Assembly: GCA_964020155.1 (NCBI GenBank)
Contig: OZ026559.1
Coordinates: forward strand, 764,345 to 828,344
Length of the DNA stretch: 64,000 nt
Reading direction: 5' to 3'
From: Chondrilla cf. caribensis
Taxonomy: Eukaryota; Porifera; Demospongiae; Chondrillida; Chondrillidae
Below the pieces are notes generated by a model. It saw only the letters and a program-made list of their open reading frames with translations. It was not told where the DNA came from and did not search any database. Position 1 is the first letter of the stretch. Each line of letters starts with the position of its first letter. The position numbers were made by a program, and so were the translations under genes. Positions 26,430 through 56,823 of the stretch are shown here, one piece after another.

Positions 26430-27841
26430 AAGCATGTTTGTATGTGTAGATGGGTGTCCTGTTTTCATAAATTCTACTTACTAATCAAGTTGTACTAAGA
26501 TAGGAACCACAGTGGTTTAGCTCCGTTTCCTCATGTGCGATGGTACTATTGCTGGTGTTAAGGGTTTATCACGTTTGTACACATCAACCATGATCGTCGG
26601 TGCCTTGCACCTTGTAACTTCCTGCCTCGACAGTTTATGGTGGAAACTGTTATTGTCCTACCTGCACTGTGCGCGAACACCACCCTAGAAGGAACTACAT
26701 GTGATTTCAGCCCAGGGATAAGTGTATGGACGTGACCTTCTCATTACCACTTTGTTGCAGTCGGCGAGTTGAAAGCACGGTGTTTACTTGCGTGCGCACA
26801 TGACCTAAGACAACAAGCCATCATCACCTTGTTCTGTGCACAACTGAACGTAACACACCGGTTTTCTCTGCAGCATTGTTTGTAGTGGTGCTGATGTGAA
26901 CAGCGTCCAGCCTCTCTCTCTTCTTACCCTGCGAAAACCTCAGTGTGTGATTTGGTGGGTCTGAAGGAGATTGGAAGAAGCCTCAAGATACATATTCACC
27001 AGTCATGTCACCATTTCCTTCCTTGTGTTTATAGTTTAACACATCAGTCAATGCTGCATTCGTACAAGTTTCATTATGTCAGAGTCGATGACATCCTTCA
27101 AGAAGACTAGTATTTTTTGAACTCCCAAGTGTTGAGATATTGTAGACTGTACTGAGTGAACATCTATAATCTACCCACATGTTGAGATTTCCCCATCATT
27201 GTAGACTGTACTGAGTGAACCTCTATACTCTACCCACATGTTGAGATCTCCCCATCATTGTAGACTGTACTGAGTGAACCTCTATAATATCCCCACATGT
27301 TGAGATCTCCCCATCGTTGTAGACTGTACAATACTCCTCCCTAATCACAGTCCAGACCTTTCTATTCGAATGTAACACTTAATTCTATGCGCATTTGTAC
27401 TGAATCAAATTCCTGCTACAACATCAGTAGTATTCACTTAATTACATATGTACACATATCTAGTACATACATATGCACACGTAGGTTTGTATATATAGTA
27501 CCTACACATGTATACATATAGGACATACACACATACAGTAGTATATATGTAGTACATACAGTAATGGTATACATACATATATGCCATATGTGTACATATG
27601 TGTTACAGTGTTTGTGAGCAACTGTGTTACTGGACTTCGTTGGTGTCTATTTTACACTCTCTTTCCTCTCACGTGTACTTAGTTGTGTGCCGAAATCGCC
27701 ATACTGAAGTGTAAGGTGAAGGAACTCGAGACGCTGGCCAACAACATGCAGTACCGCTCCATTTTGGCTGTTGCTGAGGAAGACATCATCACAGGCACCA
27801 GTCAAGTAGAAAAACTGACCAAAAGTGTCGAAAATGTGTAA
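2087..27841 (+). CDS. GMNN: Geminin, DNA replication licensing inhibitor (5 coding exons, 185 aa)
   Basis: Geminin binds Cdt1 through a dimeric coiled coil and blocks MCM loading in the nucleus. Coding exons are 2087-2254, 2594-2656, 3398-3452, 12155-12267 and 27683-27841; all have AG/GT borders and join in phase to a TAA. Residues 19-35 ([16 protein letters not shown]) resemble the vertebrate N-terminal segment after the destruction box, but the box arginine three residues before the leucine is absent. Residues 111-133 ([23 protein letters not shown]) carry the family signature YWxxxAExRRxAL, and residues 137-161 continue the heptads with EIA, KEL and MQY matching vertebrate geminin. The coiled coil is seven residues shorter than in vertebrates. 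The Met chosen is the first in the open exon; a 5' UTR exon must lie upstream. GEMC1 or multicilin is less likely because no long C-terminal region follows. Introns 3 and 4 (8.7 and 15.4 kb) are full of minisatellites. Confidence 0.85.
2269..2425. repeat. (CA)n microsatellite
   Basis: Begins as (CACG)n 14 nt after the geminin exon-1 donor. Confidence 0.95.
2594..2656 (+). CDS. GMNN: Geminin coding exon 2
   Basis: Residues 57-77 ([21 protein letters not shown] in part). Acceptor cccag, donor gtaaga, phase 0 at both ends. No domain is recognised; it belongs to the variable N-terminal half of geminin. Confidence 0.75.
2958..3340 (+). repeat. 59-bp minisatellite, array 1
   Basis: About six units of the acccacatgttgagatctcc-type repeat, just before geminin coding exon 3. 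Confidence 0.9.
3398..3452 (+). CDS. GMNN: Geminin coding exon 3
   Basis: Residues 78-95. Acceptor ttccatag, donor gtaagt, entering in phase 0 and leaving in phase 1. This is exactly the phase needed to link the preceding exon to the coiled-coil exon. It is Ser/Cys/Gln-rich without a known motif. Confidence 0.7.
3595..3930. repeat. Tandem repeat of about 110 bp, three copies
   Basis: Each copy has ctgctggagaatctgt, a GTAC-rich stretch and a gtacagtggaaactcatc-like block. Confidence 0.75.
4112..4806 (+). repeat. 37-bp minisatellite
   Basis: About 18 units of ggattatcaaggatgttggt plus gtggggaatgtggtc. It stays open in several frames, giving false ORFs of over 200 codons. Confidence 0.93.
5135..5290. 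repeat. (GTAT/GTAC)n simple repeat
   Basis: Mixed tetranucleotide of GTAT and GTAC. Similar short runs occur throughout the window. Confidence 0.8.
5392..5890. repeat. Duplicated segment, two copies about 410 bp apart
   Basis: gattgcaaccttctcggaag through cgtagtccagttgtc occurs at 5412-5483 and again at 5815-5880. The following block (5930-6020) in turn matches 3990-4095. Confidence 0.8.
6173..6352. repeat. 58-bp tandem repeat, three copies
   Basis: Unit begins attcttaagagatgcccaat. Nearly identical copies. Confidence 0.9.
6655..7253 (+). repeat. 59-bp minisatellite, array 2
   Basis: About ten units; two variants (cccacatg and ccccacatg context) partly alternate. Confidence 0.92.
7455..7568. 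repeat. (GT)n with GTGTGTGG variant
   Basis: Simple (GT)n passing into an 8-bp gtgtgtgg repeat. Confidence 0.9.
7777..8062. repeat. CT-rich tract followed by (CA)n
   Basis: About 190 bp of tctctccct-type polypyrimidine sequence, then (CA)n with two single-base slips (caacac). Confidence 0.92.
9545..9712. repeat. Degenerate repeat of about 75 bp
   Basis: Three copies share acaaatctgtctccatgg- and tgatgtg-type blocks; an earlier partial copy is at 9470. Confidence 0.6.
9813..10158 (+). repeat. 9-bp minisatellite (TGTGTACTG)n
   Basis: About 38 units with point variants. The 9-bp period leaves several frames open, so long ORFs here are not genes. Confidence 0.95.
10172..10245. repeat. (CA)n microsatellite
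   Basis: Almost pure (CA)n directly after the 9-bp array. Confidence 0.95.
10289..10700 (+). repeat. 17-bp minisatellite, array 1
   Basis: Unit actcctggttggtacac, with a tacggcc variant recurring every few units (higher-order structure). Flanked by parts of the 113-bp family. Confidence 0.93.
11361..11496. mobile_element. Long foldback element in geminin intron 3
   Basis: Arms of about 57 bp (11361-11419 and 11441-11496), starting GTTATGTC and sharing CACACTTTCAATTAAT, enclose a loop of about 20 nt. Arms differ at several bases, so this is an old element and not an assembly echo. Confidence 0.65.
12155..12267 (+). CDS. GMNN: Geminin coding exon 4, first half of coiled coil
   Basis: Residues 96-133. 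The stretch [19 protein letters not shown] is the diagnostic Cdt1-binding and coiled-coil start of geminin. The acceptor is ttgtgcag; the donor is a weak gtttgt, leaving in phase 0. Confidence 0.88.
12408..12715 (+). repeat. 17-bp minisatellite, array 2
   Basis: Unit actcctggttagtacac, the same family as 10289-10700, with the same downstream flank (cacttcactca, then tccctag). Confidence 0.93.
13007..13370 (+). repeat. 113-bp family, tandem array
   Basis: Three to four units of gcttagtaagtaccctggtt through ccaaccagtactgatagtaa. Related copies are at 33870-34095, 42565-42905 and 51895-52065, with partial ones at 10675-10810, 12725-12830 and 17300-17410. Confidence 0.88.
14376..14490. repeat. 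(CA)n microsatellite
   Basis: Interrupted by (CACG)n and CAAACA. Confidence 0.93.
14685..14842. repeat. (CA)n with CAAACA interruptions
   Basis: Simple repeat bordering the 54-bp array that follows. Confidence 0.93.
14865..15189 (+). repeat. 54-bp minisatellite, array 1
   Basis: Six units of actagtgtatgggagcacta, then accaagggtgatgttgta and a aagaggtctgactgtat block. The unit is a multiple of three, so the array is read as a false ORF. Confidence 0.94.
15993..16282 (+). repeat. 23-bp minisatellite
   Basis: About 12 units of gtgacctgtgtataaagacc plus act. Confidence 0.94.
16725..17010. repeat. Degenerate (TG)n
   Basis: Includes a larger repeat of about 90 bp with cgctaatgtgtac. Confidence 0.85.
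17444..17545. repeat. (TG)n microsatellite
   Basis: Simple repeat in geminin intron 4. Confidence 0.93.
18238..18745 (+). repeat. 54-bp minisatellite, array 2
   Basis: About nine units, same family and orientation as 14865-15189. Confidence 0.94.
19073..19150. repeat. (TG)n microsatellite
   Basis: Abuts the 33-bp array. Confidence 0.95.
19166..19490 (+). repeat. 33-bp minisatellite
   Basis: About ten units of cccctcccctctgttgccca plus gctgtccacatga. The C-rich strand is on +. Open in several frames. Confidence 0.94.
19690..19965 (+). repeat. Tandem repeat of about 60 bp
   Basis: Four units with accaggaacaggtgatctct and tgagacaggtggtct. Begins after acagtgaagtctatacagg, which resembles a pogo-like end. 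Confidence 0.85.
20982..21155. repeat. (TG)n then (CA)n
   Basis: Two facing simple repeats about 80 bp apart, able to form an imperfect hairpin. Confidence 0.9.
21893..22540 (+). repeat. Element with 59-bp minisatellite, array 3
   Basis: About 270 bp of unique left flank (atcaatcgctaatccaccac through gtgtcatttgatctgtca) and then about six 59-bp units. The same flank plus array is at 41795-42280. A stray 59-bp unit is at 21849-21898. Confidence 0.88.
23281..23395. repeat. (TG)n microsatellite
   Basis: Interrupted (TG)n, including a short (CG)n run. Confidence 0.93.
23739..23877. repeat. (CA)n microsatellite
   Basis: Simple repeat in geminin intron 4. Confidence 0.94.
24246..24618 (-). repeat. 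59-bp minisatellite, array 4 (reverse orientation)
   Basis: About six units read as gtagattatagaggttcact, the complement of the other arrays. Confidence 0.92.
25075..25765 (+). repeat. 12-bp minisatellite with two unit types
   Basis: About 57 units of tatggaccaatg (A) and tatggcctactg (B). The centre repeats AAB and AB blocks; the ends are nearly pure A. Long false ORFs arise because 12 is a multiple of three. Confidence 0.95.
26157..26440. repeat. (TG)n microsatellite
   Basis: One of the longest in the window, with few interruptions. Confidence 0.95.
27120..27330 (+). repeat. 59-bp minisatellite, array 5
   Basis: About 3.5 units, ending about 350 bp before the last geminin exon. Confidence 0.9.
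27683..27841 (+). CDS. GMNN: Geminin last coding exon, second half of coiled coil
   Basis: Residues 134-185 and the TAA stop. [20 protein letters not shown] aligns without gaps to the second half of the vertebrate coiled coil. The C-terminal tail of about 24 residues is shorter than in vertebrates. The acceptor is tacttag. Confidence 0.82.
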   Translation: MCAEIAILKCKVKELETLANNMQYRSILAVAEEDIITGTSQVEKLTKSVENV

Positions 27842-28083
27842 CAAAGTGCATTCCGACTGCCCAAAAAGGAGAAATTCTTATTTGGAAAAGTTGAAAGTAA
27901 CTCCAAATCAGAGTACTGTATTATTAATATGGACACACCAGGCTGTCTAATTTTACATCTTGGACGATGGGTTTCTTATTTTGACGGTAGACCTGCGACG
28001 GGTACCACCATCACTGCCAATTTTATTATTCATCTCAAGTGTTTATACTTGTACATTTCTCCGGCATCAATTCTTCTTCTCAG

Positions 28084-28173
28084 GACATTGTGTCTCTGAC
28101 CCTGCTCGCTGCCTCCAAATTGGAAGTCGCAGGGCAACAAAAGTTGGCTTCACTAGTCGACGAGACCAATAGT
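28084..28173 (+). CDS. Candidate exon, unassigned
   Basis: Acceptor ttcttctcag and donor gtaacc surround 30 open codons (SLTLLAASKLEVAGQQKLAS in part) of protein-like composition. It would be in phase 0 with the candidate exon at 28516. It may belong to a small gene, or to 3' UTR sequence after geminin. No family recognised. Confidence 0.3.
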
Positions 28174-28515
28174 GTAACCCTCATTCATCAAAGTCATTCA
28201 TCTCCCAAGTGTCTATAGGTTAAACCCATCAGGGGCGACTCGGGATGGTCAGATTATCCCTGCATTCACATGCTCTGTGGCATCATTTGAAGTATTTACG
28301 TGTTGTGTACTCCCTATTGTTGGCAGACCTTCAATGCTCTCTTTCAAGGTAACTAGCGATAACAGGATTAAACTTCTGTGTTGTGTACTTGTATGTATTT
28401 ATATGTGTATACAATATTTGTGTTATGGGTGCACGTTGGAATGTGTGTACGTATGTCGGCTGTACGTAAGTGAATGTATTTTAAACTAGTTTGTATGTAA
28501 TAGTGTGTGTTGTAG

Positions 28516-28641
28516 GGGTTGAATGAATGCCGCTCTTTCCTCATGCATTCAAGCTTGGCGGTTTTCTCATATGACCAAACATGGACCAGCGTGTATAGGT
28601 TCAAAGGTGTCTTTGTCTCAAGCATCATGCCTACCTTCAAG
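28516..28641 (+). CDS. Candidate exon, unassigned
   Basis: Acceptor gtgttgtag and a moderate donor gtttac enclose 42 open codons (LAVFSYDQTWTSVYRFKGVF in part); other frames are closed. Ends just before the sixth 59-bp array. No family recognised. Confidence 0.3.
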
Positions 28642-28687
28642 GTTTACTGCATGTTGTGCCGCGACTGTACTGTGTCTTCTCTATTGT

Positions 28688-29205
28688 GTACCCACATGTT
28701 GAGATCTCCCCATCATTGTAGACTGTACTGAGTGAACCTCTATAATCTCCCCACATGTTGAGATCTCCCCATCATTGTAGACTGTACTGAGTGAACCTCT
28801 ATAATCTACCTACATGTTGAGATCTCCCCATCATTGTAGACTGTACTGAGTGAACCTCTATAATCTACCCACATGTTGAGATCCCCCATCATTGTAGACT
28901 GTACTGAGTGAACCTCTATAATCTACCCACATGTTGAGATCTCCCCATCATTGTAGACTGTACTGAGTGAACCTCTATAATCTACCCACATGTTGAGATC
29001 TCCCCATCATTGTGGACTGTACTGAGTGAACCTCTATAATCTACCCACATGTTGAGATCTCCCCATCATTGTGGACTGTACTGAGTGAACCTCTATAATC
29101 AACCCACATGTTGAGATCTCCCCATCATTGTAGACTGTACTGAGTGAACCTCTATAATCTACCCACATGTTGAGATCTCCCCATCACTGTAGACTGTACC
29201 CAGTG
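28688..29205 (+). repeat. 59-bp minisatellite, array 6
   Basis: About nine units, highly uniform. Confidence 0.93.
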
Positions 29206-30126
29206 AACTCTGCAATATTTTTGTAGATATTATTAGACATTTTGTTGGTATTTCACATGGATAAGTAACGTACTTGAGATTAACAATTCCACCCACTCTA
29301 TGATAATGTTATGTAACATTCGGTAACTTGATTATACCAAGTTATGAAGACTTACTTCTCTTTGTTTGAAGATGGGTGAAAAACTGTAGTTAATGTATGC
29401 AGTTTGATTTCAACAAGTCTCTGTTATGTGATTGGCTCCTTCCTTTTGGGATTATTTCAAAGCATGTTAGCGATTCAGTGGGTGGTTATGCTGCAGTGTG
29501 TCATTGGGCCTTGCCCAGTTGATGTCCGCTTGGCTAGCAGAGCAGGAACTGTCGTTGCGAATAAGGGAAGAAGTTACCCCAATCCATTTAAGGCAATAAA
29601 AGCCCCACTGTTGTCACTTGAGTGAGAACTCGCAAATGTTATATTCACAGTTGCATCCACAAGATTGTGAGTTTCAACTTTTCTTGAATCTTATTTCATT
29701 GCTGTTCATGGTTTTTAATTTTTAAGTGTTTAACGGTTAAGTGTTTAACGGTTAGATAGGGAGGGCGGGTTGGTGCCCAGTATGTGTGTGGGCGTGTTTG
29801 TGTGTGTGGGGGTGTTTTCATGTGTGTGTGTGGGGGGGGGTGTACACTCATGGGTGACCAGCCATGTGTAAATACGTATGTGTGTAGGTTTGCCAGTGTC
29901 CTGTGTTGATGTGTGTAAGTGATCAGTGTCCTATGTGGATGTGTGTGGGGGTGGTTGGGTGTCAAGTGTCAGTGTGTGTGGGGGTGGTTGGGTGTTTAGT
30001 GTGGGTGCACATATGAATGTGTATGGGGGTGATTTACATTGCATGACCTACCTATGGCTATTATGTCACTTAGGTTTTGTTGGGAATCTCATAAAATCAA
30101 TTTGATTGGTTGAAACCTGATGGATA

Positions 30127-30290
30127 CAGTAGAAACACCTCTGGATTCAATACACACAACAGAGTCTCCATAATCCAGCACCTCTAGAACCTGTCATTTC
30201 TATAATCCAGCATCTCTAGAACCTGTCATTTCTATAATCCAGCATTTCTAGAACCTGTCATTTCTATAATCCAGCATCCTTTTCGTATAA
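30127..30290 (+). repeat. 33-bp tandem repeat in a MITE-like context
   Basis: Begins acagtagaaacacctctgg, a pogo-like end, followed by four units of tctataatccagcatctcta plus gaacctgtcattt. Confidence 0.8.
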
Positions 30291-30889
30291 CCAAGACACA
30301 TTCTGAAGCACAATCATCATCAAAGACTTTACTATAACACCTCCACAACCTGACAACCTCAATTTGTAATCTCACGTATTTGTTCCCCATTTTGTGTTGA
30401 GTTGTAAGGGTCCCACTGTGCAAATAGTAAAGTACAGATTAAACATCGCTTCATTGTCCTGTGTTATAGATACCTCCGGAGACATTGGTGTGATAATAAA
30501 CAGAGTCCAATTGTTTGTGAACTGATAGAATTGTTTACTGTTTACTCCAGGTTGCGTCGACCCCCCTCCCACCTCTGATGAGAGCATACCTTGTATGCTT
30601 TGAAGCAAGCCGTGATTATCATGGATAGGTGAAAGTGAGAACTATCTATCCTGATATTCCTTCAGGCAGGACTATCAACTCACCACTAATGGGGAATTGT
30701 TCTTGATAGTGTGTTCCAAGTCCTTGCCAAACCGACTCTGTGTTATGGCCTATAGCCAACTTGCCAAGGTGTACTTGTTGCAGAATTTTTCTAGAGAGGC
30801 CCTCCACTGGTGACGTTCTCGGTAAGGTTTACTGCATGTGTGTACACCTACTTGCATGTATGTGCATGTTGTGTTGTATCGTAATTCAA

Positions 30890-30898
30890 TGTGTGTGT

Positions 30899-30964
<66 letters not shown>

Positions 30965-31040
30965 GTGTGTCTGTGTGTGTCTGTGTGTTTGTGTATCTGT
31001 ATGTGTGTGTACTTGTGTGTGCATGTCTGTGTGTGCGTGT
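30890..31040. repeat. (TG)n microsatellite
   Basis: Becomes degenerate towards its 3' side. Confidence 0.93.
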
Positions 31041-31089
31041 TGTTCATGCTCATTGCTCTTGTTCCACCTTGCTAAGAAACATTTCGGTC

Positions 31090-31185
31090 TTCAAGAAATG
31101 TGGAAGTGTACAACACATGCTTTCATTTTCAATGTGTTGTGCTGCCAAAGTATGTCATGAACAAACTATACAACTGCCTATCAGA
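31090..31185 (+). other. Open coding-like stretch, unassigned
   Basis: A frame reading CFHFQCVVLPKYVMNKLYNC and on runs to a possible donor at about 31185 and continues into the 70-bp repeat. Composition is protein-like, but splice support is weak. Confidence 0.18.
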
Positions 31186-31252
31186 GGTCAACATTGTGAC
31201 AATGCAGATTACATCATTGGATGACTTCAACCCCACCAAAGGCAGCCATATC

Positions 31253-31545
31253 TCTCCTCCCTCATTCCCTCCCACATTCCCTCCATCACTACATTCTCCC
31301 TCTTTCCCACATCCCCTTCACCCCTTCTCCCTCCTTCCCTCCCACATTCTCTCCATCACTACATTCTCCCTCTCTCCCACATCCCCTTCACCCCTTCTCC
31401 CTCCTTCACTCCCACATTCCCTCCATCACTACATTCTCCCTCTCTCCCACATCCCCTTCACCCCTTCTCCCTCCTTCCCTCCCACATTCCCTCTATCACT
31501 ACATTTTCCCTCTCTCCCACATCCCCTTCACCCCTTCTCCCCCAC
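31253..31545 (+). repeat. 70-bp C-rich minisatellite
   Basis: Four units of catcactacattctccctct and cccacatccccttcacccct. Strong pyrimidine strand bias, about 500 bp upstream of the MYLIP-like start. Confidence 0.92.
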
Positions 31546-31961
31546 TCCGCTGCCCTTATTCTCTCTTTCCCCCTCTGGTGTATGTACACACGTCACTCTT
31601 TCCTGAAGGGAAGGTATCCAACACAGTTTTCGATTCATTGTGTTCTCTGTCTGGCTCATTCTATCAATTAAACTCGTTCGATCATTTCACTCACAGACAC
31701 TCAGTTCCATAATAATCATACCAAGTAACTGAGAATTCGTAAGAATTGCATGCAAACCATACATGTATTCCACGGATGTAGGTTCCCTGTGTCAATGGCT
31801 TTCATTCGTGATCTCATAGGATGTGTTGTCGCCGGAAGCAATCAAGCCCTACAAGATTTGCGGTGGGTCCGCTAACCACAAAGACAGGATGTACCATTTC
31901 CGGTAGATGCGCTCGTCTACTCCGGAACTGCAGCTAAAGGGGTTGGTTGGCGGTGGTGTAC

Positions 31962-31969
31962 ATATATAT
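31962..31969 (+). promoter_or_regulatory. TATA-like element upstream of the MYLIP-like gene
   Basis: An atatatat run followed by gcggcg lies about 105 nt before the ATG in a locally CpG-rich stretch. Position and context fit a core promoter, but the start of transcription cannot be seen. Confidence 0.3.
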
Positions 31970-32072
31970 CGCGGCGCATCCTAAACACCAGGAAACGCTT
32001 GTGAGCCAGCGAGTTTCGTCTCGAGTGAAAGTTGAATTTTAGTAACGAGCTATATACTTCAGGGTAAAGAGC

Positions 32073-49098
<17,026 letters not shown>

Positions 49099-50268
49099 TA
49101 GGTTTGAATAAGCACGCACAAGCGCACGTCAAGAATTTTAACACGAATTTCATTGTGGACTGCCACTACCAGTGTTACCCGTTTGTATAATAATCTTTGA
49201 ATCATTTTTCTGGATCTTATCATCAACAATGCTATTATTGTAATATTAAACACTTATCTATTAAACGTATAGTACTATTATCAGTGTTATATTGGTCACT
49301 TTTCGTTTCCCGCCATATATCCACCAATTATAATGTAATATGATGAATTGAGTTTAATCATCTTTAATTAATGGTAGTGAATTGCCTAATTATAAACACA
49401 ACAGATAAAAAATACCTGTACACCAAAAGCTGGTGGCTATATATTTAGTTTTTGTGATACACAGCTATTCTAGCTGGGAGGTCAGCCGCGAGTCCCAAAG
49501 CTCCCCCCTATACGGTTCTTTATAGAGAGTATTGCAACTGACCACCAGGAAGTGAGCTCTTTTTTTCATGGAAAATGTCAGTCTGTTGGAGGATTCGAAC
49601 CCGCGACCTGGAGCCTAGAAACCATGTCGCTGACCACCCGGATACCGTGACCTATCCGTGGCCAATTTCAGTATATATGTTGCAAATTGAATGTGCTATT
49701 TATATACCTACGTATGTATACCCTAGGCGTACTTTTTGAAAAAATATAATAGACCACTCCAGGAGTTGCGTTCATATGATGTTTATTAAAATCATTACTA
49801 TAATTTATAAATTATTGTCTAATAATTATTATACATATTTTTCCCAGCAAATACGTGTACCCCATGTACACAGTGCGCTACTATATTGGGTTATCATAAA
49901 CTATACACGCACACAGCAGTACGTTGATATTTGCACAAAATTAATTGTGTATGTAGCAGTCATAATTATACCTGTACAGACAATAACAATAATTACACAA
50001 TAAATTGATTGAGCAATGTACAATGACATAATCTGATCAAGAGCGATTAATAGAAAACTGCACATAACGAACTCTTCAACTGTTAACAAAACAACAGAGC
50101 AATATGTACACAATTAAAATCACGTGCGATATTATAGCACATTATGTGTGTACACAATGGGATATTGGGAAAATAATTATAAGAACTGAAGTAATCCTTT
50201 ATAGAATATTATTGCATTATGAAAACGTAATTCATGTATTGTTCATTAGATGTGTGGTAAAAACTTCT
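49099..50268. other. Convergent 3' regions of the MYLIP-like gene and the membrane-protein gene
   Basis: AT-rich sequence with the SINE at 49430-49665. 49666-50268 is very AT-rich and probably contains the 3' UTR of the minus-strand gene. Confidence 0.5.
49430..49665 (-). mobile_element. tRNA-derived SINE
   Basis: On the minus strand a perfect B box GGGTTCGAATCC (49591-49602) follows an A-box-like TGGTCAGCGACATGG (49622-49636). About 150 bp of non-tRNA body follows. The cloverleaf does not fold well, so this is a SINE head and not a tRNA gene. It lies between the convergent 3' ends of the ligase and the membrane-protein genes. Confidence 0.6.
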
Positions 50269-54800
<4,532 letters not shown>

Positions 54801-55052
54801 ATTGCTTTCATCTTCTAGTACCCGATCAAGTCAGCATACTATAGCAGTCTTCATTGTCGTCGTAGTCTCGATCCGATACCCAGACCCATTCCCACCTCCA
54901 TTTCCTGAATTGGGACGGCGTTCTTCTCGCGGACGAAATCCCGTTTCTAGAAATGAAGTCGGGAATGGGTCTGGGTAAGAGACTACCGGTATTATGACGC
55001 AAGGATGCCGAAGGGACTTTCCGCGCCATGTGAGCAAGGTTTGGCGGGGAAA
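54801..55052. promoter_or_regulatory. Divergent promoter region shared by the membrane protein and HAT1
   Basis: The two start codons face away from each other across 252 bp, CpG-richer than its surroundings. Half of it is an inverted-repeat element (54862-54986). No TATA box is evident on the HAT1 side. Joint regulation is inference. Confidence 0.5.
54862..54986. mobile_element. Foldback element (MITE-like) in the divergent promoter
   Basis: A perfect 17-bp inverted repeat, TACCCAGACCCATTCCC at 54877-54893 and its complement at 54961-54977, is bordered by further inverted GTAGTCTC/GAGACTAC. The whole is 125 bp. No clear target duplication is visible. Confidence 0.6.
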
Positions 55053-55146
55053 ATGGCCACGAATGGAGGAGTCGAAGTGTCTGTGGCTGGACCAAGCCCC
55101 AGTCTGTTCCTCAGTAAAGCAGAAGATTGTGTCCGGTTCAAATTTG
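55053..55146 (+). CDS. HAT1: HAT1 coding exon 1
   Basis: Residues 1-31, ending LSKAEDCVRFKF, which aligns with the start of the HAT1 N-terminal domain. Donor gtacga, phase 1. The next exon begins V-SKREDFEDPSLEF. Confidence 0.8.
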
Positions 55147-56197
55147 GTACGACATTGGAATTAATGATCGGTTTGATCGATTTTTGTACATTTCGACAAC
55201 ATATATACCTGGATTATTTTTTGAGATGGGCGAGAAAAAGAATCGTGTTGTTGTTTATGTACCAGTAGTAATATTATTACTGTGTCGTCAACACATGCAG
55301 CCTCGAATGTTCTGTGTTATGAAATCTTTACTTGTACTCGTGCCTGTATGTAGTGTCTAAGAGGGAAGATTTCGAGGATCCTTCTTTGGAGTTTGCTCCG
55401 TCATTTACCCACCAGGTGTTCGGAGACAAGTGAGTGGAGTGAAAGAACATGCTTGTACTGTAGTGTGTGATCTCCCCATCATTGTAGACTGTACTGAGTG
55501 AACCTCTATAATCTACCCACATGTTGAGATCTCCCATCATTGTAGACTGTACTGAGTGAACCTCTATAATCTCCCCACATGTTGAGATCTCCCCATCATT
55601 GTAGACTGTACTGAGTGAACCTCTATAATGTACCCATATATTGAGATCTCCCCATCATTGTAGACTTTACTGAGTGAACCTCTACAATCTACCCACATGT
55701 TGAGATCTCCCCATCATTGTAGACTGTACTGAGTGGACCTCTATAATGTACTTACATATTGAGATCTCCCCATCATTGTAGACTTTACTGAGTGAACCTC
55801 TACAATCTCCCCACATGTTGAGATCTCCCTATCATTGTAGACTGTACTGAGTGAACCTCTGTAATCGACCCACATGTTGAGATCTCCCCATCATTGTAGA
55901 CTGTACTTAGTAAACCTCTACAATCTACCCACATATTGAGATCTCCCCATCATAACACCCTGTCTTAATTCTCTCATTCAGTGAAGTCATCTTTGGGTAT
56001 CAAGGTCTGAAGGTACAAGTGTACTACACCCCAGGTAGACTGAATACTTTCATTGGAATGAGCTACTCTAATCAGGTCGATCCTGCTAAGGCAGAAGGAG
56101 TGAAGGTTGTTCTGTGTTGGTGGAAATAGTAACACACACGTTTGTACACATATGTACACATGCACTCGTGCACATACACACGCACACACACATGCGT

Positions 56198-56281
<84 letters not shown>

Positions 56282-56786
56282 CCTGCACGCTCACACACTC
56301 TTATGACATGGCATCCTGGCATGTAGTATGTTGCCAACTCCATGTGTTGCAAGGTTGAATAGTGAACGTCCCTTTTCTTCAATAACCAGGCTGACAACGT
56401 GGTGCAGCTGCTGGCACAGTGGATACCCGAGGGTGAGTGTACACTCCATGTGGCTATAGTGACTCATGTCCTTAAAGTGAACAGTGAAACCAGCATATAA
56501 AGACCACCCACGGTGCCACTAAAATGTGGCCTCTAAAGATAAGTGGCCTGTATACAGAGGTGCTTCACTGTAGTGGAGTTGACATAGTGGGTAGTCTTAT
56601 AATGGTCACTTAGTACATATGGTCTTGTGTAGAGGTGTTCTTAATAACAGTTTCCTCCTGACTCACCAGGATTTATAACTAACATGGATCAGTTTCTTGC
56701 TGACGTGGAAAAGGATGACACTTTTAAACCTTTTGGAGAGAAAGTTCATCAGTATTCCAAAGGAGACCATCGGTATGAGATATACA

Positions 56787-56823
<37 letters not shown>

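Larger units (their letters stand above)
12268..27682 (+). other. Geminin intron 4 (15.4 kb): contents
   Basis: Carries 17-, 113-, 54-, 23-, 33-, 60-, 59- and 12-bp arrays and eight simple repeats. Single-copy stretches at 13371-14370, 15190-15985, 16283-16720, 17546-18230, 19966-20980, 21160-21845, 22541-23280, 24619-25070, 25766-26150 and 26441-27115 contain only short chance ORFs. Confidence 0.6.
27842..32072. other. Geminin to MYLIP-like intergenic region
   Basis: Geminin 3' UTR is expected at its start. Contains candidate exons (28084, 28516), a 59-bp array, a 33-bp array, a (TG)n and the 70-bp C-rich array. 29206-30126, 30291-30889 and 31546-31960 are otherwise blank. 29760-30010 is G/T-rich with gtgtgggggtggttgggtgt repeated. 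Confidence 0.5.

Noticed and set aside
28327..28348. 22-nt microexon with good splice sites
   Set aside because: Its phase fits neither neighbouring candidate exon without a stop.
49590..49665. tRNA gene on the minus strand
   Set aside because: B box is perfect, but the acceptor and anticodon arms do not fold; a SINE head explains it.
55005..55052. Upstream in-frame ATG as the start of HAT1
   Set aside because: Weaker context; the 16 added residues do not resemble HAT1 N-termini. Kept as an alternative.
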